A stretch of 32,677 bases of DNA. It comes from Betaproteobacteria bacterium HGW-Betaproteobacteria-8 (GTDB lineage Bacteria; Pseudomonadota; Gammaproteobacteria; Burkholderiales; Methylophilaceae). Both the position numbers and the translations under genes were made by a program. Position 1 is the stretch's first letter, and every line of letters starts with the position of its first letter. The notes under the pieces are model-generated. The model had not been told where the DNA came from, made no database searches, and saw only the letters and a program-made list of their open reading frames with translations. Of this stretch, positions 8,289 to 16,867 are shown piece by piece. The stretch is from positions 1-32,677 of the forward strand of contig PHCD01000007.1 of assembly GCA_002842135.1 (NCBI GenBank), read 5' to 3'.

Positions 8289-10870
8289 TTGCTGCCATTA
8301 AACGTTACGCTACCCCGCTGATCTTCGCGCTTTTCATTGCGGCTATTCATGCCGGCGCATGGTTTGTAATTAACCGCGCCCTGCCCTTGATTGATGCGCC
8401 GCCCATCGTGCAAGGCTTCGCCTATAGCGGATTCCAGATCGGTCAAAGCCCTTTGACCCAGACTTTCCCGACCACGGATCAGCTGATTCGCGACCTGCGC
8501 ATCCTGAACACCTACACCGACCGCATCAGAACCTATGGCGCAGTGGAAAACCCGGAGGTAGTGGCGCTTGCCGGCGTGGTCGGCCTGAAGGTCACTGCGG
8601 GTGCATGGCTAGGCCCGGATCTTGACAGCAACGAGCGCGAACTGAAAACGCTACTGGCAAAATCGGAGCTGTATCCGAATATAGACCGCCTGATCATTGG
8701 CAACGAAGTCCTGTTGCGCAATGACCTCACTGTCGAAGAACTGACTGCCTACCTGGACCGGGTCAAGGCGCAGACCTCGCATCCCATCTCGACCGCTGAA
8801 CCCTGGCATGTCTGGATCAAAAACCCGAAGCTGGTCAAGCATGTGGATTTCATCGCAGTGCACCTGCTGCCCTATCATGAAGGCGTGCCGGTTGAAGAGG
8901 CCGTTGATTACACCATACAGCGCTACAACGAGCTCATGGAGGCCTTTCCGCGCAAGAAGATCGTCATTACCGAAGTGGGCTGGCCCAGCCGCGGTCCGGC
9001 GATAGGCGCCTCCGTTGCATCGCAGGTAAACCAGGCAAGATTCGTCCGGGAGTTTCTGGCAAAGACCGCCTACAAGAATTACGACTACTACCTGATGGAA
9101 GCCATCGACCAGCCATGGAAAGTCGATATCGAAGGCTGGGCAGGCCCTTACTGGGGCATGCTGGACGGTGAACGCAAGCCGAAATACTCGTTGGCCGGTG
9201 CCGTTCCCCGGGATGACCGCTGGATCGACAAGGCCATCTGGGCCACACTCCTGGCGTTCCTGCCGGTTATCTTCATCGCCTACCGTTTCCGCCACTGGCG
9301 ACTGGGCGGCCGCATCTCCCTCGCCCTGTTGACACAGGCCTGCATCACTACGCTGGTCATCGCATGGAACCTGCCCGGCGACTATTACTACACGCTGAGG
9401 GACTTCGTGATCCTGATCGGGCTGATTATCGCCATGCTGATGACTTCGGCCGTACTGATGATCTACGGCGTCGAATTCAGCGAAGTCATGTTCAAGGGCG
9501 GCTGGCGGCGCTTCTACAAGCGAGCCGAACCGCTGCCGGCAGCACAGGAAAAGTTTGTCTCCGTACACCTGGCTTGCTACAACGAACCCCCTGCCATGGT
9601 GATTGCCACCATCGAAAGCCTCGCCAGGCTGGACTACACCAATTTCGAGGTGATCGTCGTAGACAACAACACCAGGGACGAGGCGCTGTGGAAACCGGTG
9701 CAAGCCTATATGGCCAAGCTGCCGGAGAACTTCAAGTTTTTCCACCTGCCGAAATGGCCCGGCTTCAAGGCTGGCGCCCTCAACTTCGCGCTTGAACAGA
9801 CCGACCCGCGGGCTGATGTCATCGGCGTGGTGGACGCCGATTATGTCGTCACGCCGGACTGGCTGGCTGTCCTGGTACCGCATTTTGCCGAAACAAATGT
9901 TGCCGTCGTACAGGCACCGCAGGCACACCGCGAGTGGGAGAACAGTTTCTTCCGCCACATGTGCAACTGGGAATTCGAGGGCTTTTTCCGTATCGGCATG
10001 CATCACCGCCATGAGCGCAATGCACTGATCCAGCACGGCACCATGACCCTGGTACGCAACAAGGCACTGAAAGAAGCAGGCGGCTGGTCCGAATGGTGCA
10101 TCTGCGAGGATACCGAGCTTGGGCTGCGCCTGCTGGAAGACGGTTATGAGTTACGCTACATCGACGAAACCTTCGGCCGCGGCCTGACCCCGGCAAATTA
10201 CAAGGCATTGAAAGCCCAGCGTTTCCGCTGGGCTTTCGGCGCCATGCAAATACTGAAACACCATTTACCCAAACTGCTGGGGAAATCCACGCTGAACTTC
10301 GGTCAGCGCTATCACTTCCTGACCGGCTGGTTCGGCTGGCTGGGCGATGCGCTACAACTCTTTTTCACACTGGGTTCCATCAGCTGGACGGTGGCCATGC
10401 TGGTATTCCCTAAATCCTTCAGCCTGCCGGTTTCCATCATGCTAATGCCTATCCTCTGCTTCCTCATCATCAAGGCAGCAATGGGGCCTATCCTCTATCG
10501 CAGAACCATGAATTGCGGCTGGAAAGATATCATCGGCGCGTCTGTCGCCAGCCTGGGGCTCTCGCACGCAATCGCCAAGGGCATCATCATGGGTATCGTG
10601 AAAAAAGACGGCATTTTCAAGCCAACAGCAAAAGGCAAAGGTGCGGGCGGCAAACTGACCATCTTCGAACCGGTGCATGAAGAACTGCTGTTGCTGATTG
10701 CCCTGATACTCTCTGCACTGGCGATGCTGATATCCCGCGGTGTCGATAACCTGGATGCGCAGCTATGGGTGGCGATGCTCAGCCTGCAATGCCTGCCCTA
10801 TATCAGCGCAGTCGCATCGCAGCTGATTGCACAGATGCCGGACAAGCCGGGGCCACAAAACATCAGCTGA
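8285..10870 (+). CDS. ndvB: NdvB-like GH17-GT2 fusion, membrane beta-1,3-glucan synthase
   Basis: The 861-residue protein joins two enzyme domains. After one membrane segment (about 10-29) comes a GH17 domain (about 40-305) with acid/base E141 in IIGNEVLL and nucleophile E230 in ITEVGWPS. Three or more membrane segments (about 316-395) follow. The cytoplasmic GT2 domain (about 422-660) has VDNNT, the D517-A-D519 metal site (GVVDADY), the base in CICEDTELG (E608-D609) and the QRFRW motif (645-649) of processive synthases. Further membrane segments complete the pore region. Length and order match the Pseudomonas aeruginosa NdvB glucosyltransferase (about 860 residues), which makes periplasmic cyclic beta-1,3-glucans from UDP-glucose. 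The product here is inferred to be a beta-1,3-linked glucan, linear or cyclic. No PilZ domain is seen, so any c-di-GMP control would be indirect. It overlaps the upstream GH17 gene and ends 9 bases from a convergent EAL gene. Confidence 0.87.
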   Translation: MIAAIKRYATPLIFALFIAAIHAGAWFVINRALPLIDAPPIVQGFAYSGFQIGQSPLTQTFPTTDQLIRDLRILNTYTDRIRTYGAVENPEVVALAGVVGLKVTAGAWLGPDLDSNERELKTLLAKSELYPNIDRLIIGNEVLLRNDLTVEELTAYLDRVKAQTSHPISTAEPWHVWIKNPKLVKHVDFIAVHLLPYHEGVPVEEAVDYTIQRYNELMEAFPRKKIVITEVGWPSRGPAIGASVASQVNQARFVREFLAKTAYKNYDYYLMEAIDQPWKVDIEGWAGPYWGMLDGERKPKYSLAGAVPRDDRWIDKAIWATLLAFLPVIFIAYRFRHWRLGGRISLALLTQACITTLVIAWNLPGDYYYTLRDFVILIGLIIAMLMTSAVLMIYGVEFSEVMFKGGWRRFYKRAEPLPAAQEKFVSVHLACYNEPPAMVIATIESLARLDYTNFEVIVVDNNTRDEALWKPVQAYMAKLPENFKFFHLPKWPGFKAGALNFALEQTDPRADVIGVVDADYVVTPDWLAVLVPHFAETNVAVVQAPQAHREWENSFFRHMCNWEFEGFFRIGMHHRHERNALIQHGTMTLVRNKALKEAGGWSEWCICEDTELGLRLLEDGYELRYIDETFGRGLTPANYKALKAQRFRWAFGAMQILKHHLPKLLGKSTLNFGQRYHFLTGWFGWLGDALQLFFTLGSISWTVAMLVFPKSFSLPVSIMLMPILCFLIIKAAMGPILYRRTMNCGWKDIIGASVASLGLSHAIAKGIIMGIVKKDGIFKPTAKGKGAGGKLTIFEPVHEELLLLIALILSALAMLISRGVDNLDAQLWVAMLSLQCLPYISAVASQLIAQMPDKPGPQNIS

Positions 10871-10879
10871 TTAGCCAAT

Positions 10880-12661
10880 CTAAGGAATACGGCGCTCGAT
10901 AAACAGGCTGCAGCCCAGCATATGCTTGGCCTGTTTTTTCGCCGAGACCATCGCTGCCGAGACCTCGTGATGGCTGCTATAGAGGTAAGGCATGATCTTG
11001 GCAGCACCAATCGAGAGGCTGACAAAAGGATAGAACACCTTGTTGCCCAGTCGGTCTTCGGATTGAATTCCGCCCTGGCCGCGGTCAGCCTCGTCATAAA
11101 AACCTGCCGCAGCCCCTTCGAATTTTTGCATGATCTGCTGGCAGCGCATTTCCCAGTCATGGCTCTGGAACACCACGATAAAATCATCGCCACCGACATG
11201 GCCAAGAAAATCCAGGCCCGGATCGATCTCCTGGCTCAATAATGCGCCAACGAACTGGATCACCTCATCGCCCCGGCGAAACCCGTAGGCATCGTTAAAA
11301 GGCTTGAAATTATCGAGATCGAAATAGCAGGCAACAAAGCTCACATCTGCCGCAATCAGCCGGTCGATGTGCTCGTTGATCGGCACATTGCCGGGCAGCA
11401 TGGTCAAGGGGTTGGCGTAGCGCGCGGCATCAATTTGCATCTGGGTAATCGCGCGCAGTAATGCATGGCCACTGCCGACCCCCAGGTAAGAACCATTCTC
11501 GGCAACGATAAAACCATTGGATAAATGATGTGGTTCCATCCGGGTAATCAGGTCGCTCAGCGCATGCAAGCCCATATCGTGCTCAACGATCAGCGGCCTG
11601 CTGTCCATGAACAGGCTGCATGGTTTCTTGCCATACAACTCGCGCACATAAAGGCGCGCGAAACTGTCTACTATCGAATATCGGCTGATCAAACCCACGG
11701 GCGAGCCATGCTTGACCACCGGGATGGAATACAAATGCGGAGAGGATTCAAAGATGGCATAGACTTCATCGTTGGTCGTTTCTGGCGCCACGGGATCAAG
11801 ATGCTCATGCAATCTACTGAGATTACCCATCAATCGTGACCCTGGCACAGCACTGGGAAACACACTCAGTTTTTTTGAAAGTATCAATTCATGTACATCC
11901 GGCGGAACGCCCGGCGAAAGGCTTGCAGCAGGACGGGCAAACAGATAGCCTTGCCCATAGGCGATCTTGAGGTCCTTGACGATGCTGAGCTGCGCCTGGC
12001 TTTCGATGCCTTCGGCGATAACCTTGGCTCCCGAGCATTCGGCAATGCGCTGAATCGATCGCACAAACTCAAGCTTGAGCGAGTCGTTATTGATGTTCTG
12101 GATAAAATGCTTGTCGATCTTGACGTAATCCGGGTGCAGTTCTGACCATAAGCGCAAGCTTGAAAATCCTTCACCCAGGTCGTCAATGGCGATTTCAAAA
12201 CCCATCTTGCGATAATGCCCGGCAGCATTCTTGATACGCTGGTAATCGAAATTCGGCGTACTTTCAGTCAACTCGATCACGATTGTTCTCGGATCCAGGC
12301 CCAACTTGTGGGTATAAGCCAGGATGGCGGCGATATTTGTGGCGAATTGCGTAAAGGATTCAGGGCTGACATTGATGAACAGCCTGGAATGTGAGCCGAA
12401 ACCACCAAAAGTCTCCAGTACCACTTCAGAGCTCAGTTGCTCGACAACCGCCAGCCGGTTGGCATTCTTCGCCGTCTCAAACAAAGTCAGGGGCATATGT
12501 AACTGGCTGTCCTGAGGCCCCCGGACCAGACCTTCATAGCCAAGCACCTCTGCATTTGCCAGATTGATGACCGGCTGAAAAACAGCGTGCAGACTACGAT
12601 CATCAATAATCATATCCAGCTCATCGAAAACTGAACATGAACACCTATCGGCTATATCCAT
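10880..12661 (-). CDS. EAL-CBS-GGDEF cyclic-di-GMP protein, probable phosphodiesterase
   Basis: From ATG 12661 the product is 593 residues with the order EAL, two CBS repeats, GGDEF. The EAL active-site set looks complete: E in GYEGLVRGP, N in LFINVSPES, E in IELTEST, the D-D pair in AIDDLGEGFSS, K in YVKIDKHF, E in VIAEGIES and Q in YGQGYLFARP. Hydrolysis of c-di-GMP to pGpG is therefore likely. CBS repeats at about 270-400 probably bind a nucleotide and regulate. The C-terminal domain has DLDNFKPFNDAYG but reads GGDDF rather than GGDEF/GGEEF, so it may only bind GTP or have weak cyclase activity. No membrane segment is seen, so the protein is cytoplasmic. The frame opens at ATG 12757, but the first 32 codons are AT-rich and lack a ribosome site, whereas 12661 has GGAAT just upstream. 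It is convergent with ndvB and divergent from the PAS-GGDEF gene. Confidence 0.9.
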   Translation of the reverse strand: MDIADRCSCSVFDELDMIIDDRSLHAVFQPVINLANAEVLGYEGLVRGPQDSQLHMPLTLFETAKNANRLAVVEQLSSEVVLETFGGFGSHSRLFINVSPESFTQFATNIAAILAYTHKLGLDPRTIVIELTESTPNFDYQRIKNAAGHYRKMGFEIAIDDLGEGFSSLRLWSELHPDYVKIDKHFIQNINNDSLKLEFVRSIQRIAECSGAKVIAEGIESQAQLSIVKDLKIAYGQGYLFARPAASLSPGVPPDVHELILSKKLSVFPSAVPGSRLMGNLSRLHEHLDPVAPETTNDEVYAIFESSPHLYSIPVVKHGSPVGLISRYSIVDSFARLYVRELYGKKPCSLFMDSRPLIVEHDMGLHALSDLITRMEPHHLSNGFIVAENGSYLGVGSGHALLRAITQMQIDAARYANPLTMLPGNVPINEHIDRLIAADVSFVACYFDLDNFKPFNDAYGFRRGDEVIQFVGALLSQEIDPGLDFLGHVGGDDFIVVFQSHDWEMRCQQIMQKFEGAAAGFYDEADRGQGGIQSEDRLGNKVFYPFVSLSIGAAKIMPYLYSSHHEVSAAMVSAKKQAKHMLGCSLFIERRIP

Positions 12662-12829
12662 AAATTCCACATTCCCGCTGTTATCATTGCAGATTAAAAA
12701 TATAATTTCTGGATCAACGGTCTTTGCTGGCCTTGCATAGTTTTTGCTATACAACATTAAACGCCAGTTGTGACAGTCTCATGAAAGTCATCGCCTGGCA
12801 GTCCTGAAAATCAATTGACCAATTACGTC

Positions 12830-12834
12830 AGGAG
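12830..12834 (+). promoter_or_regulatory. ribosome-binding site fixing a GTG start
   Basis: AGGAG lies nine bases upstream of the GTG at 12844. It is the best ribosome site in the gap and decides for GTG over the in-frame ATG at 12865. Confidence 0.75.
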
Positions 12835-12843
12835 AAAAACAGC

Positions 12844-13785
12844 GTGACCGATCAAAACAATGATATGGAAACAAGCAGTGCTGTTTATAAGACCCTGCTC
12901 GAATCAACCAAGGCCATTCCATGGCAAATTGAGTGGAGCAGCCTGAAATTCACTTACATCGGCCCGCAGATAGAAGAGCTGCTGGGCTGGTCACCCTCAA
13001 GCTGGGTCAGCGTGGAGGACTGGGCATCCAGAATGCACCCGGATGACCGCGAATGGGTGGTGAATTTCTGCGTTGCGCAATCAAAGGCCGGTGCCGACCA
13101 TGAGGCGGACTACCGGGCCCTCACCAACAAGGGCGAATATGTCTGGATCCGGGATGTGGTGCATGTGGTACGAAATGAGCAAGGCGAGGTGCAGTCGTTG
13201 ATCGGCTTCATGTTTGATATCAGTGAACGCAAAAAGGCTGAGCATCAGTTGCTTAACCTGCAAAAAGAACTGGAAGAGCTTTCCTTCAAGGACGGCCTGA
13301 CCGGCATTGCCAACCGGCGCATGTTCGATGCCATCATGGAAAAGGAATGGGCTAACGCAAAACGCAGCCAGCAGCCCTTGTCACTGATTCTGCTGGATAT
13401 CGATTATTTCAAGCAATACAACGATGAATACGGCCATATTCAGGGGGATGACTGTCTCAGGCGGGTGGCGAAAGTCCTCGGGGCTGCAGCGTCCCGGCCA
13501 CGCGATTTCTTCGCACGCTTTGGCGGTGAGGAGTTCGTGATTGTGTTGCCTGAGACTGATGAGAAATCAGCCGGAATCGTTGCGGAACGCTGCCGGGAGG
13601 GAATCCTGCAGGAGAACATCCCTCACGAAAAATCCCCGATCAGCCTGGCGCTGACCGTCAGCATGGGGGTTGGCTCCATCTTGCCAGCCCTGCATGAAGA
13701 TGCACTGACCTTCATTGAGGAAGTGGACCGGCGGCTGTACCTGGCCAAGCAGCAAGGCCGTAACCGCATCGTCAGCAACAGCTAA
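12844..13785 (+). CDS. PAS-GGDEF diguanylate cyclase
   Basis: The enzyme is predicted to make cyclic-di-GMP from two GTP in the cytoplasm. The product is 313 residues from a GTG start with a good AGGAG site. A PAS fold of PAS_3 type covers about 24-128, including MHPDDREWV and the PAC end FDISERKKAE. A short coiled linker (HQLLNLQKELEEL) leads to the cyclase domain at about 147-310. This has DGLTGIANRR, the metal-binding LDIDYFKQYND and an intact GGEEF at 227-231. RPRD at 218-221, five residues before GGEEF, is a canonical inhibitory I-site, so product feedback is expected. No membrane segment or cofactor-binding residue is obvious, so the PAS ligand is unknown. It is divergent from the EAL-CBS-GGDEF gene and near the glucan synthase, which suggests but does not prove shared control of that polymer. 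Confidence 0.92.
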   Translation: MTDQNNDMETSSAVYKTLLESTKAIPWQIEWSSLKFTYIGPQIEELLGWSPSSWVSVEDWASRMHPDDREWVVNFCVAQSKAGADHEADYRALTNKGEYVWIRDVVHVVRNEQGEVQSLIGFMFDISERKKAEHQLLNLQKELEELSFKDGLTGIANRRMFDAIMEKEWANAKRSQQPLSLILLDIDYFKQYNDEYGHIQGDDCLRRVAKVLGAAASRPRDFFARFGGEEFVIVLPETDEKSAGIVAERCREGILQENIPHEKSPISLALTVSMGVGSILPALHEDALTFIEEVDRRLYLAKQQGRNRIVSNS

Positions 13786-13840
13786 GAATAGCCAGCCTTA
13801 TCCTTTGTAAATCACGATAGCTGGTTTAGGGCAGCCAGAC

Positions 13841-14752
13841 TCAGGATAACCAGGCTGCTCCTATAACGCCAGCGTGGTCGCCGCTACTGGAGATACTGAC
13901 CACCACCTTATCGCGCAACACCGGTATCAGGTCCTGATTCAGGCGCTGATGGAAGGTTACAGCCATCAACGGCCAGGCCTGGCTCATGCCGCCGCCGATC
14001 ACGATCTGTTTGATATCAAGCACCTTGAGAATGTGCGCCAATGCCTGCGCGAGTGTATTGGCGGCCAGATGATAGGCGTCGATAGCGGCCTGGTCGCCAG
14101 ATTCCGCAAGCCTGGCAATGGCATTGGCATCCAGTTTTTTGCCCGTAGCGGTTTCATAACTGATGCTGACACCGCTGGCCGAGGCGTATTGCTCCATACA
14201 GCCACGATTGCCGCAGCCACAAAGCCGGCCGCCCGGCTCGACTATCAGGTGTCCTATTTCCATGGCGAAACCATGCTGACCGGCAAACGGCTGATGATTG
14301 ACGACAAGCCCGCCACCAACACCAGTTCCCAAGCCGACATAGATCAGGCTATCCGCTGACTCCGGATGCAGTTTGTATTCGCCATAGGCAGCAGCCAATG
14401 CATCATTTTCAACGACGACCGGCCGCTTGATCAGGTGAGACACACACCCGGCGAGGTCGACATTGAGCAGACCGGGCAGATTGGGTGATTGCAACACCGT
14501 GCCATGTTCCGGATCGATAAACCCGGGAAAACCAATACCGACTGAGACCACTTCAGGAAACCGCTGCAGCATTTTCTGCAACGCCCCTGCCGTAATTTCA
14601 ATGATGCGCTGCCATGCAACATCAGCTGGATTGGAATGACAGATTGCCGAAAAATCGGCGGCCTGGCGATATTCATCGATGATTTTCAAGCCATCGACCA
14701 CTGCAATCCGCAGATTGGTGCCGCCGACGTCAACGCCGATACGCAGGCTCAT
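13841..14752 (-). CDS. ROK-family sugar kinase, probable glucokinase
   Basis: The product is 303 residues with all ROK hallmarks. The N-terminal ATP phosphate loop is DVGGTNLR (8-15), and the catalytic Asp lies in VVENDALA (D117). ExGH is EIGHLIVE (E165, H168), and the zinc knuckle is C178-G-C180-GNRGC185 followed by MEQYAS. ROK kinases phosphorylate hexoses at C6. The context, last gene of an operon with glgC and two alpha-glucan-active GH57 enzymes, points to glucose released from storage glucan, giving glucose-6-phosphate. Specificity among glucose, fructose, mannose and N-acetylglucosamine cannot be read with certainty from sequence. It starts 39 bases after the GH57 gene at 14792-16819. 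The SLRIGVDVGG start is typical of the family. Confidence 0.9.
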   Translation of the reverse strand: MSLRIGVDVGGTNLRIAVVDGLKIIDEYRQAADFSAICHSNPADVAWQRIIEITAGALQKMLQRFPEVVSVGIGFPGFIDPEHGTVLQSPNLPGLLNVDLAGCVSHLIKRPVVVENDALAAAYGEYKLHPESADSLIYVGLGTGVGGGLVVNHQPFAGQHGFAMEIGHLIVEPGGRLCGCGNRGCMEQYASASGVSISYETATGKKLDANAIARLAESGDQAAIDAYHLAANTLAQALAHILKVLDIKQIVIGGGMSQAWPLMAVTFHQRLNQDLIPVLRDKVVVSISSSGDHAGVIGAAWLS

Positions 14753-14791
14753 TGGCCAGCCTCATGCAGAACCGTCAGCGAATCCATATGT

Positions 14792-16819
14792 TCAATCTGC
14801 ATCGGCAACCGTTGGCACAACACGAATGGCTATCGCCAGATCTTCAACCAGCGTATCGGACGGCCATTCCAGTACCATCGTCACAGCCTGCATGATCTTC
14901 TCGAAACCGGCCTCGGATTGCGACACGCTAAAATGCGGATAGCTGGAAAAAACGCAGGCAAGGTTGCTGTGCAGATGAACGGCACCGCCCAGCACTTCAT
15001 CCTCCAGGGCGATTTCCTTCAGCCCAGCAAAACTCAGCAGCTGACCAAACCCGCATGGGATATTCTCGCCGATGCGGAAACGGCCTGCAGGGCCGTCACA
15101 ACTCGGCATGGCCAGATTGATCTCGACCTTGAATGAACCGCGAGGCAACTTGGTAAACTTGTACTGCACCAGCAAGGTATCCTTGTTCAGGCTGAGCTTC
15201 TTGCCGATCTTGCCGCCATTCAGGCTGGCACAAAAATCCAGTGAGGTTTTACTCGAAGTCGGCCGACGATAGACAACCGGTTTTTCACCCACAGCCTCGT
15301 CCTGCCAGAAATCAATGAACATGGTCTTGCGGTAGGCGTCGACCGCCAGGTCGGCCTCGATGATCTCGTGCTTGGAACTCATGCGTTCATGCGGGTTTGA
15401 AATGCCGCTGCCACTCATCTGATGGTCCGGCTGGGCATGTACCTTACGGTGATAATGTTCGGCCTGCCTTGTCAGCGTATCACCGAAGTTATGACGCAAT
15501 GGATAGGAATCAAACTCACAGATCGAAGCCGTGCCATCCAGCCGGGCAACCACCTGCAACTGTCCGTTCTGCAGGAATGCTTCATCGAAGCCATCCATAT
15601 CCAGGTCCTGCAAAACCTTGTATGGGCGTTCCGTCACGGCATCCAGCATGGATTCCAGATGCAGCATGGCATGGTAAACAGCACGTCGCAGATGCGGCAG
15701 GTACAAACCGCCAAACAACCCGTGCCAATAGGCGTCATTGGCCTGGCATTCATAAAGTGCAGCATGCATCTCGGCAGTCTGCTTGTTGACGGGCAAGTCA
15801 TGAAAACGCCCGGAAAGATTGAGCATGCGTTTGTGCATCCAGTTCGATTCCGGGTAACGCATGAAAAAATTGCGCCAGATGCCGCCGCGAATAAAGGGTT
15901 TGGTCACTTCATAACGGTTATTGTGCTTTTCCTGCTGTACCAGGTCCGCATAGTGGTGCGCCGCCGGAACCGGCAAGGTCCATTCATTCATTTCAATGTA
16001 GGAAGCCGTCGGCAGGTAAACCACGCCTTTGGTTTTGGCCATGGCATGGTAATCGCTGTAGCGCATGGGCTTGATGATATCCGAATGCAGCACGCCTTCA
16101 ATGAAGTTACGCAGCCAGCCGCGTTCATAGACCCATTCGTAAGTCTCAGGCCAGATACCGAACTTCTCAATGTCGTCAAAGTAAATGGCTGCTGCCTGCT
16201 TGCTCTCATCAGCCAGGCTCTCAAGGTAGCCCACCACCTCTTCCGCTGGCGAAAAAGGCAGGCGATAGCGCAGCGCTTCCGAAATGGGGAACAGGTCTAT
16301 ACGATGGCCATCCTCCTCAGTGGAGAAAAAGCCGCCGAGTGCATCCCTGTCCTTGCCGGTGCACATGAAGTGGTAATCATCCACCGTCACATAGCGAATA
16401 CCAGCCTGTGACAGCGCCGGGACCACCGTTGATTCCCACACGCGCTCGGTGAGCCAGGCACCATGTGGCACCTCACCCAGCTCTTTATGCAGGCAGGCAG
16501 ACAAACGCTTGATCTGCCCTACCCTGTCATTGGAAGGGATGGCCGCCAGCACGGGCTCGGTGAAACCCGCCCCGAACAGTTCGGCCTGTTCTCGCACTAC
16601 CATCTCTTTCAGCAGTGCCATATCTTCAGGGTAATGCTTCAACATGTATTCAAGCAACCAGCCACTGATGTGGATAGCAAAGCGAAAATCCGGGTATTGA
16701 TGCAGCACGCGCAAAAACGGACCGTAACAGCGGACATGGGCATCGTCCAGGACCGATTCAAAATTCCCGACCGGTTGATGCGCATGCACCCCTAACAACA
16801 AAGCAACTGATTTAGCCAA
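14792..16819 (-). CDS. GH57 alpha-glucan enzyme of 4-alpha-glucanotransferase/alpha-amylase type
   Basis: The product is 675 residues. The N-terminal GH57 barrel has conserved region 1 GVHAHQPVGNF (H12, H14), region 2 GAGFTEPVLAAIP, region 3 WLTERVWE with nucleophile E125, and region 4 YFDDIEKFG with acid/base Asp at 215/216. These positions fall within two residues of E123 and D214 of the Thermococcus litoralis 4-alpha-glucanotransferase. The long beta-rich C-terminal part (about 395-675) fits the DUF1925/DUF1926 region of that subgroup. The enzyme is thus expected to cleave and transfer alpha-1,4-glucan segments. No signal peptide is seen, so it should act in the cytoplasm on glycogen or maltodextrin. 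Translation starts at TTG 16819, backed by GAGGAG eight bases upstream; no ATG is available near it. It is the third gene of the glgC operon, 48 bases after the other GH57 gene. Confidence 0.9.
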   Translation of the reverse strand: MAKSVALLLGVHAHQPVGNFESVLDDAHVRCYGPFLRVLHQYPDFRFAIHISGWLLEYMLKHYPEDMALLKEMVVREQAELFGAGFTEPVLAAIPSNDRVGQIKRLSACLHKELGEVPHGAWLTERVWESTVVPALSQAGIRYVTVDDYHFMCTGKDRDALGGFFSTEEDGHRIDLFPISEALRYRLPFSPAEEVVGYLESLADESKQAAAIYFDDIEKFGIWPETYEWVYERGWLRNFIEGVLHSDIIKPMRYSDYHAMAKTKGVVYLPTASYIEMNEWTLPVPAAHHYADLVQQEKHNNRYEVTKPFIRGGIWRNFFMRYPESNWMHKRMLNLSGRFHDLPVNKQTAEMHAALYECQANDAYWHGLFGGLYLPHLRRAVYHAMLHLESMLDAVTERPYKVLQDLDMDGFDEAFLQNGQLQVVARLDGTASICEFDSYPLRHNFGDTLTRQAEHYHRKVHAQPDHQMSGSGISNPHERMSSKHEIIEADLAVDAYRKTMFIDFWQDEAVGEKPVVYRRPTSSKTSLDFCASLNGGKIGKKLSLNKDTLLVQYKFTKLPRGSFKVEINLAMPSCDGPAGRFRIGENIPCGFGQLLSFAGLKEIALEDEVLGGAVHLHSNLACVFSSYPHFSVSQSEAGFEKIMQAVTMVLEWPSDTLVEDLAIAIRVVPTVADAD

Positions 16820-16867
16820 GTCTCTGCTCCTCGCAGAATGTTGATGAAATTATTAGAGTCCCTGAAA

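Noticed and set aside
8651..10036. A 461-codon open frame on the minus strand
   Set aside because: It lies wholly inside the ndvB-like gene on the opposite strand and encodes no recognisable motif; long antisense frames are common over GC-rich genes.
13793..13857. An inverted repeat (CAGCCTTATCC with GGATAA-CCA-GGCTG) between the convergent cyclase and kinase genes, considered as a terminator
   Set aside because: The loop would be about 40 bases, the right arm has a three-base bulge and lies in coding sequence, and no T-run follows.
15422..16411. A 329-codon plus-strand frame
   Set aside because: It is antisense to the GH57 gene at 14792-16819, which has all catalytic regions; the plus-strand product matches nothing I know.
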